From GCA-002790615 sp964438025 (GTDB taxonomy: Bacteria > Patescibacteriota > Minisyncoccia > Moranbacterales > UBA2206): 64,000 nucleotides of DNA. The notes under the pieces are model-generated. The model searched no databases. It was given only the letters and a program-made list of their open reading frames with translations, and was not told where the DNA came from. Every line of letters begins with the position of its first letter. Within the stretch, counting starts at the first letter, position 1. The translations under genes and the position numbers were made by a program. Positions 40,454 through 47,885 of the stretch are shown one piece after another. The stretch lies in assembly GCA_964438025.1 (NCBI GenBank), contig CAYTIK010000001.1:37585-101584 (forward strand), given 5' to 3'.

Positions 40454-41848
40454 TTAAAATCCTAGCTCTTTTTTTAGATACTCGCTTAATTCTTTTATCG
40501 CAACTCTTTTCTGCTCCATCGTATCTCTATCTCTCACCGTCACATCTCCTTTTTCCAAGCTGTCAAAGTCTATTGTAATGCAATAGGGCGTGCCAATCTC
40601 GTCCTGCCGGCGATATCTTTTCCCAATATTACCATTATTGTCGAACTCGCACATATACTGGGACTTCAAAGCATCATATACTTCTTTGGCTTTTTTGACA
40701 AGCTCCGGCTTATTGCGAAGCAGTGGGAAAACCGCTACTTTAATCGGCGCTAATTTTTTGTCTAACTTGAGGACCGTCCTTATTCCTCCCTCTATTTTTT
40801 CTTCGGTATAAGCATCGCAAAGTACGGCCAGAAACGCCCTGGCAACTCCGCCGGAAGATTCAATAATATGCGGCATGTATTTTTCTTGCGTAGTTGGATC
40901 GGCATAAGATAAGTCTTGGCCGGAAAACTTGGAGTGCTGGGTCAAGTCGTAATCTCCGCGCGCGTGGACTCCTTCCAATTCGGAAAAACCAAAGGGATAA
41001 TTATATTCAATGTCGTAAGCTTCCTTGGCGTAAAAAACCAAATTCTCATGCTTGTGCCATTTGAGATTTTCTGCTTTTATGCCGAGATTCAAATAAAATT
41101 GCCAGCGATAATCTTTGAGTTTTTCGTATTCCACCATTTCCGTTTCGGGTTTGACAAAATATTGCATTTCCATTTGTTCGAATTCCCGAGTGCGGAAAAT
41201 AAATTGCCGCGCCGTAATTTCGTTGCGGAAAGCCTTGCCAATTTGCGCAATTCCAAAAGGAATCTTTACTCGGGCTGAATCCAAAACATTTTTATAATTT
41301 ACATAAATTCCCTGGCAGGTTTCCCCGCGCAAATAGACTGGACTTTTCGTCCAATCTTCCGTAAAATTTCCTAAATTGGATTTAACTAAAAGATTAAATT
41401 TTTTCACTTCCGTCCAATCATTTTTACCGCAATCAGGACATTTTATTTTAGCTTTATTTTCCAAAAATATTTTATTGATTTCTTTTTCCTCTATCTTCTC
41501 GTCCGCTTTAACATTGATACTCTCCAAAAGATGGTCCACGCGGAGCCTCGAATGGCATTTCTTACATTCGGATAGCGGATCGGAAAAACCGGACACATGC
41601 CCCGAGGCTTCCCAGATTTTCGGATTCATAAAAATACTCGAATCCAAGCCAACGATATCCTCTCGTATCTGAACCATAGTTTTCCACCATTCTCTTTTGA
41701 TGGCATTTTCCAACTCCACTCCATAGGGACCAAAATCATAAACAGCCGAAAATCCGCCATAAATTTCCGAAGAAGGATAGACAAATCCTCTTCGCTTGCA
41801 TAAAGAAATAATTTTTTCCATCAAATCGTTTTTATTTTGATTGGGCAT
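40454..41848 (-). CDS. glyS: glycyl-tRNA synthetase, homodimeric class II type
   Basis: Charges tRNA-Gly. The N-terminus LCKRRGFVYPSSEIYGG and YDFGPYGVELENAIK match the alpha2 enzyme shared with archaea and eukaryotes. Class II motif 2 appears as KAFRNEITARQFIFRTREFE. A cysteine pair CKKCHSRLR with CPDCGKNDW suggests a zinc insert. The anticodon-binding domain begins near LAPIKVAVFPL. 464 residues. The bacterial alpha/beta (glyQ/glyS) type is not what this is. Confidence 0.96.
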   Translation of the reverse strand: MPNQNKNDLMEKIISLCKRRGFVYPSSEIYGGFSAVYDFGPYGVELENAIKREWWKTMVQIREDIVGLDSSIFMNPKIWEASGHVSGFSDPLSECKKCHSRLRVDHLLESINVKADEKIEEKEINKIFLENKAKIKCPDCGKNDWTEVKKFNLLVKSNLGNFTEDWTKSPVYLRGETCQGIYVNYKNVLDSARVKIPFGIAQIGKAFRNEITARQFIFRTREFEQMEMQYFVKPETEMVEYEKLKDYRWQFYLNLGIKAENLKWHKHENLVFYAKEAYDIEYNYPFGFSELEGVHARGDYDLTQHSKFSGQDLSYADPTTQEKYMPHIIESSGGVARAFLAVLCDAYTEEKIEGGIRTVLKLDKKLAPIKVAVFPLLRNKPELVKKAKEVYDALKSQYMCEFDNNGNIGKRYRRQDEIGTPYCITIDFDSLEKGDVTVRDRDTMEQKRVAIKELSEYLKKELGF

Positions 41849-41935
41849 AAAGATGTTAAATTATGAGTTATTAAAACTCCTAGGCTTATTCTAGAGGAAA
41901 TTTAGTGATTTGGAAAGTATACGAAGTATTAACGT

Positions 41936-41966
41936 AAAAACCGACGGAAAAATTTCGTCGGCTTTT
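41936..41966 (-). terminator. terminator of the 42008-42457 gene
   Basis: CCGACG and CGTCGG pair around aaatttttc. On the minus strand TTTTTACG follows. On the plus strand CTTTTATT follows. Confidence 0.8.
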
Positions 41967-42007
41967 ATTATTTGGTGGACATGTCTTAATTATAATTTTT
42001 TGGCAAT

Positions 42008-42457
42008 TTAATCGTTATACGGATCTTGTTCGATATATTTATTCAGATCGGAGAGCGCATCTTCAAGAGCTTCTAAGTTCTCTTGCTTAATTTTTTGACC
42101 GCTTCTTCTTGCAGAATCATAGATATTCATTAAAAATGCAAGAAGTCCATGAATATCAAGTACTTTGTCATAATTTAACATTTTTCCATTTTCATCAAAC
42201 GCTTCCGTGTATAACCCCTCTAATCTTAGGCTTAATGCCTCTAGTACTGGCGCTGTTGATTTGAAACTTAATTCTGGTTCAATCATTACTTCTCTATTAT
42301 CTCTACGACCTTCAAATACTGATGAAATAATCGGTTTTTCATGTGGTTTAAACGAAAATATTTGTTTAAATTTACCCAAATTTTTTATGGGATCTGGGAT
42401 CTTTTTTTTATCCTCTTGTGACATAGGTATGCCTCCAAATATTTTTGCTTCATCCAT
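42008..42457 (-). CDS. 149-residue hypothetical protein
   Basis: Not recognised. Acidic, soluble, mostly helical in appearance: MDEAKIFGGIPMSQEDKKK, then a conserved-looking LEALSLRLEGLYTEAFDENG and a C-terminal helix NLEALEDALSDLNKYIEQD. There is no signal peptide or membrane segment. Last gene of the 42-45.1 kb accessory block, separated from the others by 160 AT-rich bases, and followed by a clear terminator. Confidence 0.55.
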   Translation of the reverse strand: MDEAKIFGGIPMSQEDKKKIPDPIKNLGKFKQIFSFKPHEKPIISSVFEGRRDNREVMIEPELSFKSTAPVLEALSLRLEGLYTEAFDENGKMLNYDKVLDIHGLLAFLMNIYDSARRSGQKIKQENLEALEDALSDLNKYIEQDPYND

Positions 42458-42617
42458 ATTTTTATTCTTTAATTATTATAATTAAACTTCGTCACAACTT
42501 AGCTAGACAGCAATAATTCCTAATTCAGCCGAAAGTTTCTTAAAAATTTTATATAAATTATTCGGATGTAATTAAAAGTTTTTGTTTTTCCAATTAGGCA
42601 AAATGGATTATTTAGAG

Positions 42618-43664
42618 CTATTTTTTATTTTTATCCATTTTCGTTTTAATTCCCTTGATTTCTGATTTTAGTATGTTAATTTCTCCAATCGCATTATTAA
42701 GCATTTTTCTCAAATCCTCGTTATCATGAACAAGTTCTGCGACATTTGGATCGTTAATTCTACTTTCCTGCCTAAATCCTTTTTGTCCAACACCTTCTTC
42801 TTCTAAGTCAACAAAAACTACTCTCTCCTGTTCATCGGTCCAGCTGTCAATTTTTTTAGTATAATCGGCAACAGATTTTTGATACTTAATTATTTCCTCC
42901 AATGCAACGGCAGGATCTTTTGGCATTTCATTCCAGCGAGGCTCTTTTGGCGGCCTAGGCTTTCTGTTGCTTGGATCTCCGTAATGAGCTGTTGAAATAA
43001 GCCAATCTCCTTCAGGATCATCGATGGTTGGCCCATCAGCAGCCTCATATTTAGGGGGGTTAGAATTTGGAATTTCGTTTTTCTGCACAATTACATATAT
43101 CGATGACTCTAATTCTATCATCCATCGAGGTATATCGCTTTTTTTAATTACAAAACATTTTTTACCATGCCTAACCTTAATATCACCATTCTGATTCCAA
43201 TCTGCAATGTGCTCAGCAAGCTCAGTCCCGCTTTCATTTGGAATTACAAATCGGCCTGGCATTCCGGTACCGTCAGGTAGTTCCAGCTTAAAATATCTTG
43301 AACCTACCTGCGGAGATTTAATTTTATCAGTAACCTCTTTGCCATTAACTAAACATTGAACAATATGTTTCGTATTTATTTTCTTTTCAAATAAATGACC
43401 AGCGATGTACATATTTGCAACGGCCTTTTCATTAATAGGCATCGCCGGTTTTACGCCATCTGGTAAATTTTTAATTGCTTCTGACCATTCCCCTCTAAAC
43501 TCCTCGAGCAGCCGTTGTTTTTCAATTACTAACTTGGCTGTTTTTTGCATCGTTTCATATTTTTGTCTTATTGGATATACATCATCTACTTCTTGATTTA
43601 TTTTCCAAGCATCTTCCTGTATTTTTTCCATTTCTACTGGTGTTGGCGTAAATTGTTCTTTCAT
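42618..43664 (-). CDS. 348-residue hypothetical protein with coiled-coil C-terminus
   Basis: Not recognised. It begins MKEQFTPTPVEMEKIQEDAW, sharing the MKEQ start of the next two genes. The middle part is mixed alpha/beta and includes IPRWMIELESSIYVIVQKNE and a GDWLISTAHYGDP segment that might be part of an enzyme core. From about residue 300, LVHDNEDLRKMLNNAIGEIN onward is a heptad coiled coil. It is soluble. Six bases separate it from the upstream gene, so the set is co-transcribed. Confidence 0.6.
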   Translation of the reverse strand: MKEQFTPTPVEMEKIQEDAWKINQEVDDVYPIRQKYETMQKTAKLVIEKQRLLEEFRGEWSEAIKNLPDGVKPAMPINEKAVANMYIAGHLFEKKINTKHIVQCLVNGKEVTDKIKSPQVGSRYFKLELPDGTGMPGRFVIPNESGTELAEHIADWNQNGDIKVRHGKKCFVIKKSDIPRWMIELESSIYVIVQKNEIPNSNPPKYEAADGPTIDDPEGDWLISTAHYGDPSNRKPRPPKEPRWNEMPKDPAVALEEIIKYQKSVADYTKKIDSWTDEQERVVFVDLEEEGVGQKGFRQESRINDPNVAELVHDNEDLRKMLNNAIGEINILKSEIKGIKTKMDKNKK

Positions 43665-43669
43665 GTTTT

Positions 43670-44332
43670 TTAATTAGCTTTTAATTGATTGTTGTTTTCA
43701 ATTAATTTTAATAGTTTTTCCTTTATTTTTTCTTTATTTTCTTTTGTGTAAAAAGCGTCTTTATGAAAGTGACCACCAATCTTTCCGAATCCTTTAATCC
43801 TTACTCCTTTCCTAATCTTTCCATGTTCTTCTATTTCTTTTAATCCTATAATTACGTCTACTAATTGATTTCCTTTAATTAAAGCTTCTTGTCCTCCTAA
43901 TTTTTCTGCAAGGTATGAAATAGCCAATAGATTTTTTTCCTTAAGAATACTCTCTACTAGTAACTTTTTAAAATCTATGCCACATTCGTCAAACTTTTCT
44001 ATTTGTTTAGCAATTTCATAACCATCGCCTTTATCAAAAATTCTTTCGATTATATCTTTTTTATCAATGTCTTTAAAATATTCTAAACAATCTACTAATG
44101 GTTCGTACCAACCTTTTTCTATAAATCGACGAGCCATTTCCTGACGCATTTCATCTGGACAATACTTTAGTTTTTTAAGCATATCGGGATATTCGGCGCC
44201 GGACATAGATAATGCCGTTTTCTTTTCAGCCTCAGGATAATCCTCGGCTTTTCCTGAATCGACTAGTTTTTTTAAGCGTGAGGCTTCATCTTGTGCTTCT
44301 TCAAAAGTATATTTTGGCATTTGCTCTTTCAT
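43670..44332 (-). CDS. 220-residue hypothetical protein with EAxxEAxR N-terminal motif
   Basis: Not recognised. The N-terminus KYTFEEAQDEASRLKKLVDS then GKAEDYPEAEKK closely parallels the 253-residue product upstream (YSHDEAREEASRMEEFIKKG, AKDCPSAEKK). The rest differs: a helical repeat-like region (MARRFIEKGWYEPLVDCLEY, IIERIFDKGDGYEIAKQIEK) resembling an alpha-solenoid. It is soluble. The shared N-terminal segment with variable C-termini suggests a modular family. Confidence 0.6.
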   Translation of the reverse strand: MKEQMPKYTFEEAQDEASRLKKLVDSGKAEDYPEAEKKTALSMSGAEYPDMLKKLKYCPDEMRQEMARRFIEKGWYEPLVDCLEYFKDIDKKDIIERIFDKGDGYEIAKQIEKFDECGIDFKKLLVESILKEKNLLAISYLAEKLGGQEALIKGNQLVDVIIGLKEIEEHGKIRKGVRIKGFGKIGGHFHKDAFYTKENKEKIKEKLLKLIENNNQLKAN

Positions 44333-44379
44333 AGAATTATTTATTTTAATTGTAAAAAAATTATATATATCAGCCTAAG

Positions 44380-45141
44380 CTATTTCTCAAAAATTATTCC
44401 AAAAGTTGGTGAAAGTTGCTTGTCGACTTTTACTCCAATTTCTTCCAATGATTTTTCCTGCGATCCGACAAAAGTAAGTTTTCCTTCCTTGACCGCAGCA
44501 AATTCTTCACCTGACCAATAAGCAGAAGCAAAACCTCGGTCAGATGTGTATATCCTCATTTTTACTCCGTTAACTTCACCCTCTTCAAATGGAATACTAA
44601 GGATTTTTTGTAATTCTTTATCGGCCGCTTTCTTTTTTTCATCTTCCGAAGCATTTTTCAGCCAATTTAAAGCATTATGAAATTGTTCAAATTTTTTAGT
44701 AGGTGGTAAATCTGCATGAGAATTTTCATCCATTGAAACGGAAGCTAGAACTAGCCAAGGTTCTTTTTCTTCAGTTTTTAAAGAACCCGGTCCCATACGA
44801 TGGGCACGCATTGTTGGCTCACTAATTTTGCCATTTAAAGCTAACTCCAAAGAAGCCGGATCTGAACCACGGGATAATACTCGATTAGCAAACATAGCCT
44901 CATTGCCTTCTAATTTAAGTGCGTCAGATACAAGATTTGCTGTTTCATTATCTATTAAACGGTTCTTCCTTGCTTCTTCTATTTTTTGTGTAATTTCCTT
45001 GATAGCCCTCTCACGCTCAACTTTTTTTTCGGCTGATGGACAATCCTTAGCTTCTCCTTTTTTTATAAATTCCTCCATGCGAGAAGCTTCTTCGCGAGCT
45101 TCATCATGAGAATATTGCGGCATTGGCATTTGTTCTTTCAT
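44380..45141 (-). CDS. 253-residue hypothetical protein with EAxxEAxR N-terminal motif
   Basis: Not recognised. Begins MKEQMPMPQYSHDEAREEAS, with the same N-terminal module as the 220-residue neighbour. The middle holds a helical stretch (ERAIKEITQKIEEARKNRL). The C-terminal domain contains strands MRIYTSDRGFASAYWSGEEF and AAVKEGKLTFVGSQ, a compact alpha/beta layout. It is soluble and acidic. First gene of the block, preceded by 330 bases holding palindromes. Confidence 0.6.
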   Translation of the reverse strand: MKEQMPMPQYSHDEAREEASRMEEFIKKGEAKDCPSAEKKVERERAIKEITQKIEEARKNRLIDNETANLVSDALKLEGNEAMFANRVLSRGSDPASLELALNGKISEPTMRAHRMGPGSLKTEEKEPWLVLASVSMDENSHADLPPTKKFEQFHNALNWLKNASEDEKKKAADKELQKILSIPFEEGEVNGVKMRIYTSDRGFASAYWSGEEFAAVKEGKLTFVGSQEKSLEEIGVKVDKQLSPTFGIIFEK

Positions 45142-45346
45142 AATGTTTTTAAATTAATTATAAAAATTAACCTCTAATGATCTCGCCTATGATGGAAAAA
45201 CTTTTAATTATTTCCAATAACTAGTTACATGCGAAGTATTTATAATTTAATTATACCACAAGTTCCAACCTATTCTAAGGCAATAAAAACAAGGTCCAAG
45301 AGGCTTTATTTTTAACCCGTAATCCCACAAATTCCTGTTAAATTCA

Positions 45347-45378
45347 TAACAAATTATTGCGATAGCAAAAATTTGTTA
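45347..45378. repeat. 32-bp palindrome related to the PaaX/Cas2 flanks
   Basis: TAACAAA and TTTGTTA arms enclose TTATTGCGATAGCAAAAA. The core TGCGATAGCA is the same as in 45413-45448, but the arms are different. Confidence 0.7.
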
Positions 45379-45412
45379 TTTTTATCACTTATCTAGTGCT
45401 AAAATAATCCAT

Positions 45413-45448
45413 TACCTCATTTTCATGCGATAGCAAGAATTTGAGGTA
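45413..45448. repeat. 36-bp palindrome, downstream flank of PaaX/Cas2-like gene 2
   Basis: Perfect seven-base arms TACCTCA and TGAGGTA. Between them lies TTTTCATGCGATAGCAAG and four more bases. It lies 25 bases past the stop of the 45474-46052 gene. Same 7-22-7 layout as the flanks of copy 1. Confidence 0.85.
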
Positions 45449-45473
45449 CATAATTTTTAGTTATCTCTAAACA

Positions 45474-46052
45474 CTATCCTATCTCGAAATGATTTTTTAA
45501 TTCCCTATCATTTTCTATCTTGCTGGCTACAATAAATTGCATTTCACTTGAGCTAAACCCAAAAAATGATCTAAGAAGTTCTATTTCTTTTTCAAAATCA
45601 TAAGGATAAACCCAAACGCTTTTTTGCAGTTGAAACAGTCCTAGTTGTTTTATTTTTCCTCTTAACGCTTCCCTTTTGAGTTTTTGCTTATCTTTAATAT
45701 CAAAAATAAGTATTCTCCATTTTTCATCCCACTTACTGGGTTTTTTTATTTCCAAATCGTCTATTTGATACTTCCCAGCCTTTTTTCTGCCTTCCTTAGT
45801 CAGAGAAATATAAATTTGGCCGTTTTTATTCTCAAATTGAATTAGGTCTTCTTTTTTCAGTCGATAAAAAGTATTGTAAAATCTTTTTTTATATTTTATA
45901 TTTTTAATCTTATAACCGGCATATTTAACAATTTTCGGTAAAACTCTCGAAACAAAATATGGAGAAGTTGCGGCGACTGCGATACTTCCCACCAAAAGCA
46001 TACCTCTAAATATATTTTTAGCTATTTGATTTTTATTTTTTAAAGTCTTCAC
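45474..46052 (-). CDS. PaaX/Cas2-like winged-helix protein, copy 2
   Basis: 192 residues from a GTG start. Closely similar to copy 1 at 16315-16884 throughout: FYNTFYRLKKEDLIQFENKN, IYISLTKEGRKKAGKYQIDD, KWRILIFDIKDKQKLKREAL and LGLFQLQKSVWVYPYDFEKE. The same order of parts is seen: hydrophobic N-terminal helix, winged helix, Cas2-like ferredoxin domain. It too is framed by two 36-bp palindromes, whose arms (TACCTCA/TGAGGTA) differ from those of copy 1. A DNA-binding repressor or a nuclease/recombinase acting on these repeats are both conceivable. Confidence 0.7.
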   Translation of the reverse strand: MKTLKNKNQIAKNIFRGMLLVGSIAVAATSPYFVSRVLPKIVKYAGYKIKNIKYKKRFYNTFYRLKKEDLIQFENKNGQIYISLTKEGRKKAGKYQIDDLEIKKPSKWDEKWRILIFDIKDKQKLKREALRGKIKQLGLFQLQKSVWVYPYDFEKEIELLRSFFGFSSSEMQFIVASKIENDRELKNHFEIG

Positions 46053-46105
46053 GACAAAAACCTTTTTTAAAACTTAATCCCGTCTCATATAATTTATAAT
46101 TATTA

Positions 46106-46141
46106 TACCTCATTTTCATGCTATAGCAAGAAAATAAGGTA
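46106..46141. repeat. 36-bp palindrome, upstream flank of PaaX/Cas2-like gene 2
   Basis: Arms TACCTCA and TAAGGTA (one mismatch) enclose TTTTCATGCTATAGCAAG and four more bases. It lies 53 bases before the GTG start. Direct repeat of 45413-45448. Confidence 0.85.
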
Positions 46142-46200
46142 TAAACAAAAGTTAATGTTTGTGGACCCAGGCAGAATCGAACTGCCGTCTCAACAATGCG

Positions 46201-46315
46201 CCCCATTAAATTATTGGTGGACTTAGCGAGAATCGAACTCGCGTCTCCGCAATGCGAATGCGGCGTGCTACCACTATACCATAAGCCCGAATAATGAATT
46301 ATTTAACGGGGTAAA
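46201..46315. mobile_element. inverted-repeat segment carrying tRNA-Ala inside another tRNA
   Basis: CCCCATTAAATTATT (46201-46215) and AATTATTTAACGGGG (46297-46311) are complementary except for one or two bases. They resemble the ends of the 140-bp element at 11629-11768. Between them is one complete tRNA-Ala gene. No protein gene is present. Confidence 0.55.
46215..46288 (-). tRNA. tRNA-Ala, anticodon CGC, CCA encoded
   Basis: Acceptor GGGCTTA/TAAGTCC with the G3-U70 alanine identity pair. Anticodon stem CCGCA/TGCGG with loop TTCGCAT (anticodon CGC). T arm GCGAG-TTCGATT-CTCGC. Discriminator A is followed by an encoded CCA, unlike tRNA-Leu and the split tRNA of this window. 71 bases plus CCA. 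It lies wholly inside the interrupted anticodon loop of the outer tRNA-Ala. Confidence 0.95.
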
Positions 46316-46323
46316 AATGTCGC

Positions 46324-46343
46324 GTCTGCCTGCTGGCAGGCAG
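46324..46343. repeat. 20-base palindromic insertion in the outer tRNA-Ala
   Basis: Minus strand CTGCCTGCCAGCAGGCAGAC sits between the D arm and base 26 of the split tRNA. The core CTGCC/GGCAG palindrome is of the same type as TCCGCCAGCTGGCGGA elsewhere. Confidence 0.75.
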
Positions 46344-46372
46344 GTTATACCACTAGACCATGGGCCCTAAAA

Positions 46373-47557
46373 TTATAAATATTTTTTTCCTTTTAATTCC
46401 TTCGGTAAATATTCTTGCTCCGAGCTATCCTCTACTGGCGTATATTTGTAGCCCTGGCCGTATTTTAAATCTTTCATTAATTTTGTGGGCGCGTTCCGGA
46501 TATGGAGCGGCACCGGCAAATTACCCCATTTTTCCACATCTTCCTTGGCTTTATTATAAGCTTCATAAGCTACGATGCTTTTCTGACTTTTGGCCAAATA
46601 AATTACGCATTGCGCCAAATGGACGTTGCATTCAGGATAACCTAACTTGTGGCAGGCGTCAAAAACCGCATTGGCTAAAAGAAGAGCTGTATTATTAGCC
46701 AGCCCGATATCTTCACTAGCAAAACGCACTAATCTCCGAGCAATATAGAGCGGATCTTCCCCGCCTTCCACCATCCGCGCCAGCCAATAAACGGCCGCAT
46801 CCGCATCGCCGCCGCGCATGGATTTATGCAGCGCGGAAATTATATTATAATGTTCTTCCCCGCTTTTATCATAAAGCAGATGGGATTTTTGCAAAACTTT
46901 TTTGACCAATTCTTCCGTCACTTCCACCCTTTGATTTAAACACGCTTCCAAGGTATTGAGAGCCATCCGGGCGTCGCCGTTGGAAAAACGCGCAATCATT
47001 TTCAAAATATCCGTTTTGACTTTTTTCTGTATTTTCTGCAACGCTCTTTGGAGAATTTTTTCAATATCTTCATTGCCCAATCTTTGCAAAACAAAAACTC
47101 TGGCGCGAGAAAGTAAAGCGGAGATAACTTCAAAACTGGGATTTTCCGTGGTCGCCCCGATTAAAGTCAGCGTTCCGTTTTCTACTTGCGGCAAGAGCGC
47201 GTCCTGCTGGGCTTTATTCCAGCGATGAATTTCATCGATAAACAATACTGTTTTACGCCCGATTTTTCTATTCCCTTTGGCTCTTTCAATAATTTTCAAC
47301 AAATCTTTTTTACCGCTCGATACCGCGCTTAAATTCAAAAAATCCGACTGCGTTTCTTTGGCAATAATAAAAGCCAGGGTGGTTTTGCCGCTCCCTGGCG
47401 GTCCCCAAAAAATCAAAGACGGTACGCGATCACTCTTAATTGCCCCCCTCAAGAAGGAACCTTGGCCCAAAAGCTCTGCCTGCCCAAAAACCTCCTCAAG
47501 ACTTTGAGGACGGATAATATCGGCTAAAGGTGCATTGAGTGCAGAGTTATTTTCCAT
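46373..47557 (-). CDS. rarA: replication-associated recombination protein A
   Basis: AAA+ ATPase of the RarA/MgsA/WRNIP1 group that acts at stalled forks. The start MENNSALNAPLADIIRPQSL is preferred to an upstream ATG at 47593. The Walker A loop is FWGPPGSGKTTLAF. Walker B is VLFIDEIHRWNKAQQD, followed by sensor LIGATTENPSFEV. The C-terminal tetramerisation domain has SMRGGDADAAVYWLARMVEG and YPECNVHLAQCVIYLA. About 394 residues. It lies just downstream of the GIY-YIG element. Confidence 0.96.
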   Translation of the reverse strand: MENNSALNAPLADIIRPQSLEEVFGQAELLGQGSFLRGAIKSDRVPSLIFWGPPGSGKTTLAFIIAKETQSDFLNLSAVSSGKKDLLKIIERAKGNRKIGRKTVLFIDEIHRWNKAQQDALLPQVENGTLTLIGATTENPSFEVISALLSRARVFVLQRLGNEDIEKILQRALQKIQKKVKTDILKMIARFSNGDARMALNTLEACLNQRVEVTEELVKKVLQKSHLLYDKSGEEHYNIISALHKSMRGGDADAAVYWLARMVEGGEDPLYIARRLVRFASEDIGLANNTALLLANAVFDACHKLGYPECNVHLAQCVIYLAKSQKSIVAYEAYNKAKEDVEKWGNLPVPLHIRNAPTKLMKDLKYGQGYKYTPVEDSSEQEYLPKELKGKKYL

Positions 47558-47595
47558 CAAGTCTATCTTAAGCCATAACCGCCATTTCCGCAAAA

Positions 47596-47885
47596 CCCCG
47601 CGCTAACTTTCGTTCAAAGATTTTTTGATTCTTTTTCGCAGTTGCGCCCAGGCTTGTCCGAATTGTTTAATTTGTTTTTCCCTCTCTTCAGCATCCTCTT
47701 TTGAAAGATAAGCTTCGCAATAAATAAGTTTCCATTTATGATTTTTCGTAGAAAAAGAATTGCCATTGTTATGCTCAAAAAATCTTTTTTTTAGATTATT
47801 AGTATAGCCATAATACAATTTCTGGATTTCATTTTTAATCACGTAAAAATAATACATATAGAATAATAACGAAAGTTAGTGCGGG
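47596..47885. mobile_element. TIR-bounded GIY-YIG element, copy 2
   Basis: The left end CCCCGCGCTAACTTTCGTT and right end AACGAAAGTTAGTGCGGG are inverted repeats with one mismatch in 18. The 290 bases contain one intact GIY-YIG gene. The left repeat encodes the nuclease's last residues and its TAG stop. The right repeat, read outward, encodes the last residues and TAA stop of tgt. Copy 1 is at 12752-13043. Confidence 0.8.
47603..47857 (-). CDS. small GIY-YIG nuclease-family protein
   Basis: 84 residues, one GIY-YIG domain like the YhbQ/UvrC N-terminal type. MYYFYVIKNEIQKLYYGYTN holds the two tyrosine strands, LKKRFFEHNNG the conserved arginine and histidine, and EAYLSKEDAEEREKQIK the glutamate-bearing helix. 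A basic tail (LRKRIKKSLNES) ends in the terminal repeat. It is the only gene of a 290-bp inverted-repeat element. Whether it cuts DNA to move the element is inference. Confidence 0.88.
   Translation of the reverse strand: MYYFYVIKNEIQKLYYGYTNNLKKRFFEHNNGNSFSTKNHKWKLIYCEAYLSKEDAEEREKQIKQFGQAWAQLRKRIKKSLNES

Larger units (their letters stand above)
45142..45473. other. 332-base spacer with two palindromes
   Basis: AT-rich and without a coding signal. It should hold the promoter of the 44380-45141 gene, but no clear boxes are visible. Two inverted repeats (45347-45378 and 45413-45448) occupy the part next to the PaaX/Cas2-like gene 2. Confidence 0.6.
46162..46367 (-). pseudogene. tRNA-Ala gene split by two insertions
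   Basis: On the minus strand the 5' part GGGCCCATGG...TATAAC (46367-46344) and the 3' part CGCATTGTTGAGACGGCAG...TGGGTCCA (46200-46162) form one tRNA. The acceptor stem pairs GGGCCCA with TGGGTCC and has the alanine G3-U70 pair. A 20-base palindrome is inserted at 46324-46343. After it, GCGACATT (46323-46316) supplies base 26, the 5' anticodon stem CGACA and T32-T33. Then 115 bases (46201-46315) interrupt the anticodon loop just before anticodon CGC. Joined, the parts give a regular 71-base tRNA. The 115-base insert contains an intact tRNA-Ala. Confidence 0.75.

Noticed and set aside
40769..40782. GAGGACCGTCCT-like bases in glyS as another family C repeat
   Set aside because: They encode GGIRTVLKL, which is ordinary GlyRS sequence, and there is no inverted partner nearby.
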